Shown in pieces: positions 8,237 through 22,410 of a stretch of DNA of 64,000 nt (the stretch's first letter is position 1; every line of letters starts with the position of its first letter). The DNA comes from Lutraria lutraria (taxonomy: Eukaryota > Mollusca > Bivalvia > Venerida > Mactridae). Made by a program: the position numbers and the translations under genes. The notes under the pieces are model-generated. The model did no database searches and was not told where the DNA came from. It saw nothing but the letters and a program-made list of their open reading frames with translations. The DNA is taken from NCBI GenBank assembly GCA_964023205.1, contig OZ026851.1:10705637-10769636 (forward strand), in the 5' to 3' direction.

Positions 8237-9938
8237 TCAAACTGACATTTCTAAAACGTTAATAAAATCCAAAGTAAACGTAGCATGGCCATGCCTTTTG
8301 TGCCACAGATTTCCATTGATGTCTATTACTAGAATATGTACTTTCAATGCTGCCGATGAAATAATGGTAGAGATATTGAACATCAAAGATTGTCCGCAAC
8401 TCTCGGAGAACTTTCACGGAGATGGTTATTTCTAGAATTTCAATAAAGTCAAAAGTAAGCAGAGCATAGCAAATTCAACGCTGCCACCAACTTTTGTTGA
8501 TGCCAACTACTTGTAAGTAAAGTTGCATGCATGTACCAACAAGACTTAAGGAGAAAATAACAAATTAGATTTGTCAAAAAATCTTGACGCCAGGAAATTT
8601 TCTCCCAAACTGTCAATTCTAGAAATGTAATAAAATCCAAAGTAAACGTAGCATGGCCATGCCTTTTGTGCCACAGATTTCCATTGATGTCTATTACTAG
8701 AATATGTACTTTCAATGCTGCCGATGAAATAATGGTAGAGATATTGAACATCAAAGATTGTCCGCAACTCTCGGAGAACTTTCACGGAGATGGTTATTTC
8801 TAGAATTTCAATAAAGTCAAAAGTAAGCAGAGCATAGCAAATTCAAAGCTGCCACCAACTTTTGTTGATGCCAACTACTTGTAAGTAAAGTTGCATGCAT
8901 GTACCAACAAGACTTAAGGAGAAAATAACAAATTAGATTTGTCAAAAAATCTTGACGCCAGGAAATTTTCTCCCAAACTGTCAATTCTAGAAATGTAATA
9001 AAACCAAAAGTAACCATAATATACCAAAGCTGTTCTAATCTCAGATTTCCATTGATCCACACTACTTGTATGTAATGGTCCCATGTTTATTCTATCTACA
9101 ATAAAAGAGTAAATGCAAGATAAAAATTGGTCCCGTAAAGCATCTGCGCTAACCATTTTTCTCTCAAACTGCCATTTCTAAAATGCTAAAAGTGGTCTTG
9201 TGATACCTCATATAGTTCGTGTGTTTGATACGAATGCAAATATGTAAATATAAACAAGATTTAAGAAATGTTGGTTTCGGTCAAAATTACAAAAGTTCAA
9301 CAGGTCCGGACCTGGAAGAATTTGTCGTAAAAATTGATTACGTTCAAAAGTGGTCTTGTGATACCTCATATTGTTCGCATGCATGAGAGGAATGCAAAAA
9401 TGCAAATAGAAACAAGTTTCAAGAAATTTTGTTTTCGGTCAAAATTACAAAAGTCCAACAGGTCCGGACCTGGAAGGATTTGTCGTAAAAATTGATTGCG
9501 TTCAAAAGTGGTCTTGTGATACCTCATATTGTTCGCGTGCTTGAGAGGAATGCAAAAATGTGAACAGAAACAAGTTTTAAGAATTTTTGTTCTCGGACTA
9601 ATTCATGAAATTTCAGCAGGCGCGGCCCTGTAAGAATTTCTGTCAAAAACTGATTTCGTTCAAAAGTGGTCCTGTGATACCTCATATTGTTCGTGTGTTT
9701 GAGGGGAATGCAAAAATGCAAACAGAAACAAGTTTTAAGAAATTTTGTTCTCGGACTAATTCATGAAATTTCAGGAAGCGCGGCCCTGTAAGAATTTCTG
9801 TTGAAAAACTTAATTCGTTCAAAAGTGGTCCTGTGATACCTCATATTGTTTGCATGCATGAGAGGAATGCAAAAATGCAAATAGAAACAAGTTTTAAGAA
9901 ATTTTCTTCTCGGACTAATTCATGAAATTTCAACAGGT
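8237..9938 (+). repeat. HOR 5: 2 dimers, 5 A monomers (1,702 bp)
   Basis: B block 8237-9187, A block 9188-9938. The last B2 carries ttcaaagctgcc. A4 has a private c-to-t at 9802 and ends in cttaattcg. A5 has tgtttgcatgcatg. Confidence 0.95.
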
Positions 9939-11640
9939 TCAAACTGACATTTCTAAAACGTTAATAAAATCCAAAGTAAACGTAGCATGGCCATGCCTTT
10001 TGTGCCACAGATTTCCATTGATGTCTATTACTAGAATATGTACTTTCAATGCTGCCGATGAAATAATGGTAGAGATATTGAACATCAAAGATTGTCCGCA
10101 ACTCTCGGAGAACTTTCACGGAGATGGTTATTTCTAGAATTTCAATAAAGTCAAAAGTAAGCAGAGCATAGCAAATTCAACGCTGCCACCAACTTTTGTT
10201 GATGCCAACTACTTGTAAGTAAAGTTGCATGCATGTACCAACAAGACTTAAGGAGAAAATAACAAATTAGATTTGTCAAAAAATCTTGACGCCAGGAAAT
10301 TTTCTCCCAAACTGTCAATTCTAGAAATGTAATAAAATCCAAAGTAAACGTAGCATGGCCATGCCTTTTGTGCCACAGATTTCCATTGATGTCTATTACT
10401 AGAATATGTACTTTCAATGCTGCCGATGAAATAATGGTAGAGATATTGAACATCAAAGATTGTCCGCAACTCTCGGAGAACTTTCACGGAGATGGTTATT
10501 TCTAGAATTTCAATAAAGTCAAAAGTAAGCAGAGCATAGCAAATTCAACGCTGCCACCAACTTTTGTTGATGCCAACTACTTGTAAGTAAAGTTGCATGC
10601 ATGTACCAACAAGACTTAAGGAGAATTTAACAAATTAGATTTGTCAAAAAATCTTGACGCCAGGAAATTTTCTCCCAAACTGTCAATTCTAGAAATGTAA
10701 TAAAACCAAAAGTAACCATAATATACCAAAGCTGTTCTAATCTCAGATTTCCATTGATCCACACTACTTGTATGTAATGGTCCCATGTTTATTCTATCTA
10801 CAATAAAAGAGTAAATGCAAGATAAAAATTGGTCCCGTAAAGCATCTGCGCTAACCATTTTTCTCTCAAACTGCCATTTCTAAAATGCTAAAAGTGGTCT
10901 TGTGATACCTCATATAGTTCGTGTGTTTGATACGAATGCAAATATGTAAATATAAACAAGATTTAAGAAATGTTGGTTTCGGTCAAAATTACAAAAGTTC
11001 AACAGGTCCGGACCTGGAAGAATTTGTCGTAAAAATTGATTACGTTCAAAAGTGGTCTTGTGATACCTCATATTGTTCGCATGCATGAGAGGAATGCAAA
11101 AATGCAAATAGAAACAAGTTTCAAGAAATTTTGTTTTCGGTCAAAATTACAAAAGTCCAACAGGTCCGGACCTGGAAGGATTTGTCGTAAAAATTGATTG
11201 CGTTCAAAAGTGGTCTTGTGATACCTCATATTGTTCGCGTGCTTGAGAGGAATGCAAAAATGTGAACAGAAACAAGTTTTAAGAATTTTTGTTCTCGGAC
11301 TAATTCATGAAATTTCAGCAGGCGCGGCCCTGTAAGAATTTCTGTCAAAAACTGATTTCGTTCAAAAGTGGTCCTGTGATACCTCATATTGTTCGCGTGT
11401 TTGAGGGGAATGCAAAAATGCAAACAGAAACAAGTTTTAAGAAATTTTGTTCTCGGACTAATTCATGAAATTTCAGGAAGCGCGGCCCTGTAAGAATTTC
11501 TGTCGAAAAACTGAATTCGTTCAAAAGTGGTCCTGTGATACCTCATATTGTTCGCATGCATGAGAGGAATGCAAAAATGCAAATAGAAACAAGTTTTAAG
11601 AAATTTTCTTCTCGGACTAATTCATGAAATTTCAACAGGT
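9939..11640 (+). repeat. HOR 6: 2 dimers, 5 A monomers (1,702 bp)
   Basis: B block 9939-10889, A block 10890-11640. A private double change aa-to-tt lies at 10626-10627 in the last B2 (gagaatttaac). The A block is of the HOR 3 type, and the next unit again has four dimers, so HORs 6-7 parallel HORs 3-4 at a distance of 5,841 bp. Confidence 0.95.
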
Positions 11641-14077
11641 TCAAACTGACATTTCTAAAACGTTAATAAAATCCAAAGTAAACGTAGCATGGCCATGCCT
11701 TTTGTGCCACAGATTTCCATTGATGTCTATTACTAGAATATGTACTTTCAATGCTGCCGATGAAATAATGGTAGAGATATTGAACATCAAAGATTGTCCG
11801 CAACTCTCGGAGAACTTTCACGGAGATGGTTATTTCTAGAATTTCAATAAAGTCAAAAGTAAGCAGAGCATAGCAAATTCAACGCTGCCACCAACTTTTG
11901 TTGATGCCAACTACTTGTAAGTTAAGTTGCATGCATGTACCAACAAGACTTAAGGAGAAAATAACAAATTAGATTTGTCAAAAAATCTTGACGCCAGGAA
12001 ATTTTCTCCCAAACTGTCAATTCTAGAAATGTAATAAAATCCAAAGTAAACGTAGCATGGCCATGCCTTTTGTGCCACAGATTTCCATTGATGTCTATTA
12101 CTAGAATATGTACTTTCAATGCTGCCGATGAAATAATGGTAGAGATATTGAACATCAAAATTGTCCGCAACTCTCGGAGAACTTTCACGGAGATGGTTAT
12201 TTCTAGAATTTCAATAAAGTCAAAAGTAAGCAGAGCATAGCAAATTCAACGCTGCCACCAACTTTTGTTGATGCCAACTACTTGTAAGTAAAGTTGCATG
12301 CATGTACCAACAAGACTTAAGGAGAAAATAACAAATTAGATTTGTCAAAAAATCTTGACGCCAGGAAATTTTCTCCCAAACTGTCAATTCTAGAAATGTA
12401 ATAAAATCCAAAGTAAACGTAGCATGGCCATGCCTTTTGTGCCACAGATTTCCATTGATGTCTATTACTAGAATATGTACTTTCAATGCTGCCGATGAAA
12501 TAATGGTAGAGATATTGAACATCAAAGATTGTCCGCAACTCTCGGAGAACTTTCACGGAGATGGTTATTTCTAGAATTTCAATAAAGTCAAAAGTAAGCA
12601 GAGCATAGCAAATTCAACGCTGCCACCAACTTTTGTTGATGCCAACTACTTGTAAGTAAAGTTGCATGCATGTACCAACAAGACTTAAGGAGAAAATAAC
12701 AAATTAGATTTGTCAAAAAATCTTGACGCCAGGAAATTTTCTCCCAAACTGTCAATTCTAGAAATGTAATAAAATCCAAAGTAAACGTAGCATGGCCATG
12801 CCTTTTGTGCCACAGATTTCCATTGATGTCTATTACTAGAATATGTACTTTCAATGCTGCCGATGAAATAATGGTAGAGATATTGAACATCAAAGATTGT
12901 CCGCAACTCTCGGAGAACTTTCACGGAGATGGTTATTTCTAGAATTTCAATAAAGTCAAAAGTAAGCAGAGCATAGCAAATTCAAAGCTGCCACCAACTT
13001 TTGTTGATGCCAACTACTTGTAAGTAAAGTTGCATGCATGTACCAACAAGACTTAAGGAGAAAATAACAAATTAGATTTGTCAAAAAATCTTGACGCCAG
13101 GAAATTTTCTCCCAAACTGTCAATTCTAGAAATGTAATAAAACCAAAAGTAACCATAATATACCAAAGCTGTTCTAATCTCAGATTTCCATTGATCCACA
13201 CTACTTGTATGTAATGGTCCCATGTTTATTCTATCTACAATAAAAGAGTAAATGCAAGATAAAAATTGGTCCCGTAAAGCATCTGCGCTAACCATTTTTC
13301 TCTCAAACTGCCATTTCTAAAATGCTAAAAGTGGTCTTGTGATACCTCATATAGTTCGTGTGTTTGATACGAATGCAAATATGTAAATATAAACAAGATT
13401 TAAGAAATGTTGGTTTCGGTCAAAATTACAAAAGTTCAACAGGTCCGGACCTGGAAGAATTTGTCGTAAAAATTGATTACGTTCAAAAGTGGTCTTGTGA
13501 TACCTCATATTGTTCGCATGCATGAGAGGAATGCAAAAATGCAAATAGAAACAAGTTTCAAGAAATTTTGTTTTCGGTCAAAATTACAAAAGTCCAACAG
13601 GTCCGGACCTGGAAGGATTTGTCGTAAAAATTGATTGCGTTCAAAAGTGGTCTTGTGATACCTCATATTGTTCGCGTGCTTGAGAGGAATGCAAAAATGT
13701 GAACAGAAACAAGTTTTAAGAATTTTTGTTCTCGGACTAATTCATGAAATTTCAGCAGGCGCGGCCCTGTAAGAATTTCTGTCAAAAACTGATTTCGTTC
13801 AAAAGTGGTCCTGTGATACCTCATATTGTTCGTGTGTTTGAGGGGAATGCAAAAATGCAAACAGAAACAAGTTTTAAGAAATTTTGTTCTCGGACTAATT
13901 CATGAAATTTCAGGAAGCGCGGCCCTGTAAGAATTTCTGTCGAAAAACTTAATTCGTTCAAAAGTGGTCCTGTGATACCTCATATTGTTTGCATGCATGA
14001 GAGGAATGCAAAAATGCAAATAGAAACAAGTTTTAAGAAATTTTCTTCTCGGACTAATTCATGAAATTTCAACAGGT
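11641..14077 (+). repeat. HOR 7: 4 dimers, 5 A monomers (2,437 bp)
   Basis: B block 11641-13326, A block 13327-14077. It carries both marks of the four-dimer block: a-to-t at 11923 and loss of one g between 12159 and 12160. Unlike HOR 4, its A block has intact A1, A2, A3, A4 and A5, with cttaattcg in A4 and tgtttgcatg in A5. Confidence 0.95.
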
Positions 14078-16095
14078 TCAAACTGACATTTCTAAAACGT
14101 TAATAAAATCCAAAGTAAACGTAGCATGGCCATGCCTTTTGTGCCACAGATTTCCATTGATGTCTATTACTAGAATATGTACTTTCAATGCTGCCGATGA
14201 AATAATGGTAGAGATATTGAACATCAAAGATTGTCCGCAACTCTCGGAGAACTTTCACGGAGATGGTTATTTCTAGAATTTCAATAAAGTCAAAAGTAAG
14301 CAGAGCATAGCAAATTCAACGCTGCCACCAACTTTTGTTGATGCCAACTACTTGTAAGTAAAGTTGCATGCATGTACCAACAAGACTTAAGGAGAAAATA
14401 ACAAATTAGATTTGTCAAAAAATCTTGACGCCAGGAAATTTTCTCCCAAACTGTCAATTCTAGAAATGTAATAAAATCCAAAGTAAACGTAGCATGGCCA
14501 TGCCTTTTGTGCCACAGATTTCCATTGATGTCTATTACTAGAATATGTACTTTCAATGCTGCCGATGAAATAATGGTAGAGATATTGAACATCAAAGATT
14601 GTCCCCAACTCTCCGAGAACTTTCACGGAGATGGTTATTTCTAGAATTTCAATAAAGTCAAAAGTAAGCAGAGCATAGCAAATTCAACGCTGCCACCAAC
14701 TTTTGTTGATGCCAACTACTTGTAAGTAAAGTTGCATGCATGTACCAACAAGACTTAAGGAGAAAATAACAAATTAGATTTGTCAAAAAATCTTGACGCC
14801 AGGAAATTTTCTCCCAAACTGTCAATTCTAGAAATGTAATAAAACCAAAAGTAACCATAATATACCAAAGCTGTTCTAATCTCAGATTTCCATTGATCCA
14901 CACTACTTGTATGTAATGGTCCCATGTTTATTCTATCTACAATAAAAGAGTAAATGCAAGATAAAAATTGGTCCCGTAAAGCATCTGCGCTAACCATTTT
15001 TCTCTCAAACTGCCATTTCTAAAATGCTAAAAGTGGTCTTGTGATACCTCATATAGTTCGTGTGTTTGATACGAATGCAAATATGTAAATATAAACAAGA
15101 TTTAAGAAATGTTGGTTTCGGTCAAAATTACAAAAGTTCAACAGGTCCGGACCTGGAAGAATTTGTCGTAAAAATTGATTACGTTCAAAAGTGGTCTTGT
15201 GATACCTCATATTGTTCGCATGCATGAGAGGAATGCAAAAATGCAAATAGAAACAAGTTTCAAGAAATTTTGTTTTCGGTCAAAATTACAAAAGTCCAAC
15301 AGGTCCGGACCTGGAAGGATTTGTCGTAAAAATTGATTGCGTTCAAAAGTGGTCTTGTGATACCTCATATTGTTCGCGTGCTTGAGAGGAATGCAAAAAT
15401 GTGAACAGAAACAAGTTTTAAGAATTTTTGTTCTCGGACTAATTCATGAAATTTCAGCAGGCGCGGCCCTGTAAGAATTTCTGTCAAAAACTGATTTCGT
15501 TCAAAAGTGGTCCTGTGATACCTCATATTGTTCGCGTGATTGAGAGGAATGCAAAAATGCGAACAGAAACAAGTCTTAAGAAATTTTGTTCTCGGCCTAA
15601 TTCATGAAATTTCAACAGGCGCGGCCCTGTAAGAATTTCTGTCAAAAACTCATTTCGTTCAAAAGTGGTCCTGTGATACCTCATATTGTTCGCGTGATTG
15701 AGAGGAATGCAAAAATGCGAACAGAAACAAGTCTTAAGAAATTTTGTTCTCGGACTAATTCATGAAATTTCAACAGGCGCGGCCCTGTAAGAATTTCTGT
15801 CAAAAACTGATTTCGTTCAAAAGTGGTCTTGTGATACCTCATATTGTTCGCGTGTTTGAGGGGAATGCAAAAATGCAAACAGAAACAAGTTTTAAGAAAT
15901 TTTGTTCTCGGACTAATTCATGAAATTTCAGGAAGCGCGGCCCTGTAAGAATTTCTGTCGAAAAACTGAATTCGTTCAAAAGTGGTCCTGTGATACCTCA
16001 TATTGTTCGCATGCATGAGAGGAATGCAAAAATGCAAATAGAAACAAGTTTTAAGAAATTTTCTTCTCGGACTAATTCATGAAATTTCAACAGGT
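14078..16095 (+). repeat. HOR 8: 2 dimers, 7 A monomers (2,018 bp)
   Basis: B block 14078-15028, A block 15029-16095 (A1, A2, A3, Aalpha, Abeta, A4, A5). Second B1 has g-to-c at 14605 and 14614; the latter (ctctccgag) recurs in HORs 10, 18 and 20. Aalpha has a-to-c at 15596 (ctcggccta), shared with HORs 10 and 20. Confidence 0.95.
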
Positions 16096-18532
16096 TCAAA
16101 CTGACATTTCTAAAACGTTAATAAAATCCAAAGTAAACGTAGCATGGCCATGCCTTTTGTGCCACAGATTTCCATTGATGTCTATTACTAGAATATGTAC
16201 TTTCAATGCTGCCGATGAAATAATGGTAGAGATATTGAACATCAAAGATTGTCCGCAACTCTCGGAGAACTTTCACGGAGATGGTTATTTCTAGAATTTC
16301 AATAAAGTCAAAAGTAAGCAGAGCATAGCAAATTCAACGCTGCCACCAACTTTTGTTGATGCCAACTACTTGTAAGTTAAGTTGCATGCATGTACCAACA
16401 AGACTTAAGGAGAAAATAACAAATTAGATTTGTCAAAAAATCTTGACGCCAGGAAATTTTCTCCCAAACTGTCAATTCTAGAAATGTAATAAAATCCAAA
16501 GTAAACGTAGCATGGCCATGCCTTTTGTGCCACAGATTTCCATTGATGTCTATTACTAGAATATGTACTTTCAATGCTGCCGATGAAATAATGGTAGAGA
16601 TATTGAACATCAAAATTGTCCGCAACTCTCGGAGAACTTTCACGGAGATGGTTATTTCTAGAATTTCAATAAAGTCAAAAGTAAGCAGAGCATAGCAAAT
16701 TCAACGCTGCCACCAACTTTTGTTGATGCCAACTACTTGTAAGTAAAGTTGCATGCATGTACCAACAAGACTTAAGGAGAAAATAACAAATTAGATTTGT
16801 CAAAAAATCTTGACGCCAGGAAATTTTCTCCCAAACTGTCAATTCTAGAAATGTAATAAAATCCAAAGTAAACGTAGCATGGCCATGCCTTTTGTGCCAC
16901 AGATTTCCATTGATGTCTATTACTAGAATATGTACTTTCAATGCTGCCGATGAAATAATGGTAGAGATATTGAACATCAAAGATTGTCCGCAACTCTCGG
17001 AGAACTTTCACGGAGATGGTTATTTCTAGAATTTCAATAAAGTCAAAAGTAAGCAGAGCATAGCAAATTCAACGCTGCCACCAACTTTTGTTGATGCCAA
17101 CTACTTGTAAGTAAAGTTGCATGCATGTACCAACAAGACTTAAGGAGAAAATAACAAATTAGATTTGTCAAAAAATCTTGACGCCAGGAAATTTTCTCCC
17201 AAACTGTCAATTCTAGAAATGTAATAAAATCCAAAGTAAACGTAGCATGGCCATGCCTTTTGTGCCACAGATTTCCATTGATGTCTATTACTAGAATATG
17301 TACTTTCAATGCTGCCGATGAAATAATGGTAGAGATATTGAACATCAAAGATTGTCCGCAACTCTCGGAGAACTTTCACGGAGATGGTTATTTCTAGAAT
17401 TTCAATAAAGTCAAAAGTAAGCAGAGCATAGCAAATTCAAAGCTGCCACCAACTTTTGTTGATGCCAACTACTTGTAAGTAAAGTTGCATGCATGTACCA
17501 ACAAGACTTAAGGAGAAAATAACAAATTAGATTTGTCAAAAAATCTTGACGCCAGGAAATTTTCTCCCAAACTGTCAATTCTAGAAATGTAATAAAACCA
17601 AAAGTAACCATAATATACCAAAGCTGTTCTAATCTCAGATTTCCATTGATCCACACTACTTGTATGTAATGGTCCCATGTTTATTCTATCTACAATAAAA
17701 GAGTAAATGCAAGATAAAAATTGGTCCCGTAAAGCATCTGCGCTAACCATTTTTCTCTCAAACTGCCATTTCTAAAATGCTAAAAGTGGTCTTGTGATAC
17801 CTCATATAGTTCGTGTGTTTGATACGAATGCAAATATGTAAATATAAACAAGATTTAAGAAATGTTGGTTTCGGTCAAAATTACAAAAGTTCAACAGGTC
17901 CGGACCTGGAAGAATTTGTCGTAAAAATTGATTACGTTCAAAAGTGGTCTTGTGATACCTCATATTGTTCGCATGCATGAGAGGAATGCAAAAATGCAAA
18001 TAGAAACAAGTTTCAAGAAATTTTGTTTTCGGTCAAAATTACAAAAGTCCAACAGGTCCGGACCTGGAAGGATTTGTCGTAAAAATTGATTGCGTTCAAA
18101 AGTGGTCTTGTGATACCTCATATTGTTCGCGTGCTTGAGAGGAATGCAAAAATGTGAACAGAAACAAGTTTTAAGAATTTTTGTTCTCGGACTAATTCAT
18201 GAAATTTCAGCAGGCGCGGCCCTGTAAGAATTTCTGTCAAAAACTGATTTCGTTCAAAAGTGGTCCTGTGATACCTCATATTGTTCGTGTGTTTGAGGGG
18301 AATGCAAAAATGCAAACAGAAACAAGTTTTAAGAAATTTTGTTCTCGGACTAATTCATGAAATTTCAGGAAGCGCGGCCCTGTAAGAATTTCTGTCGAAA
18401 AACTTAATTCGTTCAAAAGTGGTCCTGTGATACCTCATATTGTTTGCATGCATGAGAGGAATGCAAAAATGCAAATAGAAACAAGTTTTAAGAAATTTTC
18501 TTCTCGGACTAATTCATGAAATTTCAACAGGT
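16096..18532 (+). repeat. HOR 9: 4 dimers, 5 A monomers (2,437 bp)
   Basis: B block 16096-17781, A block 17782-18532. The four-dimer marks are present: a-to-t at 16378 and the one-base loss between 16614 and 16615. The unit lies 4,455 bp from HOR 7 and has the same A block type. Confidence 0.95.
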
Positions 18533-20550
18533 TCAAACTGACATTTCTAAAACGTTAATAAAATCCAAAGTAAACGTAGCATGGCCATGCCTTTTGTGCC
18601 ACAGATTTCCATTGATGTCTATTACTAGAATATGTACTTTCAATGCTGCCGATGAAATAATGGTAGAGATATTGAACATCAAAGATTGTCCGCAACTCTC
18701 GGAGAACTTTCACGGAGATGGTTATTTCTAGAATTTCAATAAAGTCAAAAGTAAGCAGAGCATAGCAAATTCAACGCTGCCACCAACTTTTGTTGATGCC
18801 AACTACTTGTAAGTAAAGTTGCATGCATGTACCAACAAGACTTAAGGAGAAAATAACAAATTAGATTTGTCAAAAAATCTTGACGCCAGGAAATTTTCTC
18901 CCAAACTGTCAATTCTAGAAATGTAATAAAATCCAAAGTAAACGTAGCATGGCCATGCCTTTTGTGCCACAGATTTCCATTGATGTCTATTACTAGAATA
19001 TGTACTTTCAATGCTGCCGATGAAATAATGGTAGAGATATTGAACATCAAAGATTGTCCGCAACTCTCCGAGAACTTTCACGGAGATGGTTATTTCTAGA
19101 ATTTCAATAAAGTCAAAAGTAAGCAGAGCATAGCAAATTCAACGCTGCCACCAACTTTTGTTGATGCCAACTACTTGTAAGTAAAGTTGCATGCATGTAC
19201 CAACAAGACTTAAGGAGAAAATAACAAATTAGATTTGTCAAAAAATCTTGACGCCAGGAAATTTTCTCCCAAACTGTCAATTCTAGAAATGTAATAAAAC
19301 CAAAAGTAACCATAATATACCAAAGCTGTTCTAATCTCAGATTTCCATTGATCCACACTACTTGTATGTAATGGTCCCATGTTTATTCTATCTACAATAA
19401 AAGAGTAAATGCAAGATAAAAATTGGTCCCGTAAAGCATCTGCGCTAACCATTTTTCTCTCAAACTGCCATTTCTAAAATGCTAAAAGTGGTCTTGTGAT
19501 ACCTCATATAGTTCGTGTGTTTGATACGAATGCAAATATGTAAATATAAACAAGATTTAAGAAATGTTGGTTTCGGTCAAAATTACAAAAGTTCAACAGG
19601 TCCGGACCTGGAAGAATTTGTCGTAAAAATTGATTACGTTCAAAAGTGGTCTTGTGATACCTCATATTGTTCGCATGCATGAGAGGAATGCAAAAATGCA
19701 AATAGAAACAAGTTTCAAGAAATTTTGTTTTCGGTCAAAATTACAAAAGTCCAACAGGTCCGGACCTGGAAGGATTTGTCGTAAAAATTGATTGCGTTCA
19801 AAAGTGGTCTTGTGATACCTCATATTGTTCGCGTGCTTGAGAGGAATGCAAAAATGTGAACAGAAACAAGTTTTAAGAATTTTTGTTCTCGGACTAATTC
19901 ATGAAATTTCAGCAGGCGCGGCCCTGTAAGAATTTCTGTCAAAAACTGATTTCGTTCAAAAGTGGTCCTGTGATACCTCATATTGTTCGCGTGATTGAGA
20001 GGAATGCAAAAATGCGAACAGAAACAAGTCTTAAGAAATTTTGTTCTCGGCCTAATTCATGAAATTTCAACAGGCGCGGCCCTGTAAGAATTTCTGTCAA
20101 AAACTCATTTCGTTCAAAAGTGGTCCTGTGATACCTCATATTGTTCGCGTGATTGAGAGGAATGCAAAAATGCGAACAGAAACAAGTCTTAAGAAATTTT
20201 GTTCTCGGACTAATTCATGAAATTTCAACAGGCGCGGCCCTGTAAGAATTTCTGTCAAAAACTGATTTCGTTCAAAAGTGGTCTTGTGATACCTCATATT
20301 GTTCGCGTGTTTGAGGGGAATGCAAAAATGCAAACAGAAACAAGTTTTAAGAAATTTTGTTCTCGGACTAATTCATGAAATTTCAGCAAGTGCGGCCCTG
20401 TAAGAATTTCTGTCGAAAAACTTAATTCGTTCAAAAGTGGTCCTGTGATACCTCATATTGTTCGCATGCATGAGAGGAATGCAAAAATGCAAATAGAAAC
20501 AAGTTTTAAGAAATTTTCTTCTCGGACTAATTCATGAAATTTCAACAGGT
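18533..20550 (+). repeat. HOR 10: 2 dimers, 7 A monomers (2,018 bp)
   Basis: B block 18533-19483, A block 19484-20550. It carries g-to-c at 19069 and a-to-c at 20051, the same lineage marks as HOR 8. The A4 position differs from HOR 8: gcaagtgcgg combined with cttaattcg, a mixture of A4' and A4 states. Confidence 0.95.
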
Positions 20551-22410
20551 TCAAACTGACATTTCTAAAACGTTAATAAAATCCAAAGTAAACGTAGCAT
20601 GGCCATGCCTTTTGTGCCACAGATTTCCATTGATGTCTATTACTAGAATATGTACTTTCAATGCTGCCGATGAAATAATGGTAGAGATATTGAACATCAA
20701 AGATTGTCCGCAACTCTCGGAGAACTTTCACGGAGATGGTTATTTCTAGAATTTCAATAAAGTCAAAAGTAAGCAGAGCATAGCAAATTCAACGCTGCCA
20801 CCAACTTTTGTTGATGCCAACTACTTGTAAGTAAAGTTGCATGCATGTACCAACAAGACTTAAGGAGAAAATAACAAATTAGATTTGTCAAAAAATCTTG
20901 ACGCCAGGAAATTTTCTCCCAAACTGTCAATTCTAGAAATGTAATAAAATCCAAAGTAAACGTAGCATGGCCATGCCTTTTGTGCCACAGATTTCCATTG
21001 ATGTCTATTACTAGAATATGTACTTTCAATGCTGCCGATGAAATAATGGTAGAGATATTGAACATCAAAGATTGTCCGCAACTCTCGGAGAACTTTCACG
21101 GAGATGGTTATTTCTAGAATTTCAATAAAGACAAAAGTAAGCAGAGCATAGCAAATTCAAAGCTGCCACCAACTTTTGTTGATGCCAACTACTTGTAAGT
21201 AAAGTTGCATGCATGTACCAACAAGACTTAAGGAGAAAATAACAAATTAGATTTGTCAAAAAATCTTGACGCCAGGAAATTTTCTCCCAAACTGTCAATT
21301 CTAGAAATGTAATAAAACCAAAAGTAACCATAATATACCAAAGCTGTTCTAATCTCAGATTTCCATTGATCCACACTACTTGTATGTAATGGTCCCATGT
21401 TTATTCTATCTACAATAAAAGAGTAAATGCAAGATAAAAATTGGTCCCGTAAAGCATCTGCGCTAACCATTTTTCTCTCAAACTGCCATTTCTAAAATGC
21501 TAAAAGTGGTCTTGTGATACCTCATATAGTTCGTGTGTTTGATACGAATGCAAATATGTAAATATAAACAAGATTTAAGAAATGTTGGTTTCGGTCAAAA
21601 TTACAAAAGTTCAACAGGTCCGGACCTGGAAGAATTTGTCGTAAAAATTGATTACGTTCAAAAGTGGTCTTGTGATACCTCATATTGTTCGCATGCATGA
21701 GAGGAATGCAAAAATGCAAATAGAAACAAGTTTCAAGAAATTTTGTTTTCGGTCAAAATTACAAAAGTCCAACAGGTCCGGACCTGGAAGGATTTGTCGT
21801 AAAAATTGATTGCGTTCAAAAGTGGTCTTGTGATACCTCATATTGTTCGCGTGCTTGAGAGGAATGCAAAAATGTGAACAGAAACAAGTTTTAAGAATTT
21901 TTGTTCTCGGACTAATTCATGAAATTTCAGCAGGCGCGGCCCTGTAAGAATTTCTGTCAAAAACTGATTTCGTTCAAAAGTGGTCCTGTGATACCTCATA
22001 TTGTTCGCGTGATTGAGAGGAATGCAAAAATGCGAACAGAAACAAGTCTTAAGAAATTTTGTTCTCGGACTAATTCATGAAATTTCAACAGGCGCGGCCC
22101 TGTAAGAATTTCTGTCAAAAACTCATTTCATTCAAAAGTGGTCCTGTGATACCTCATATTGTTCGCGTGATTGAGAGGAATGCAAAAATGCGAACAGAAA
22201 CAAGTCTTAAGAAATTTTGTTCTCGGACTAATTCATGAAATTTCAGCAAGTGCGGCCCTGTAAGAATTTCTGTCGAAAAAATGATTTCGTTCAAAAGTGG
22301 TCCTGTGATACCTCATATTGTTCGCATGCATGAGAGGAATGCAAAAATGCAAATAGAAACAAGTTTTAAGAAATTTTCTTCTCGGACTAATTCATGAAAT
22401 TTCAACAGGT
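20551..22410 (+). repeat. HOR 11: 2 dimers, 6 A monomers (1,860 bp)
   Basis: B block 20551-21501, A block 21502-22410 (A1, A2, A3, Aalpha, Abeta/A4' hybrid, A5). Exactly one 158 bp step is missing compared with the seven-monomer form. Private changes: t-to-a at 21131 and g-to-a at 22130. Confidence 0.95.
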
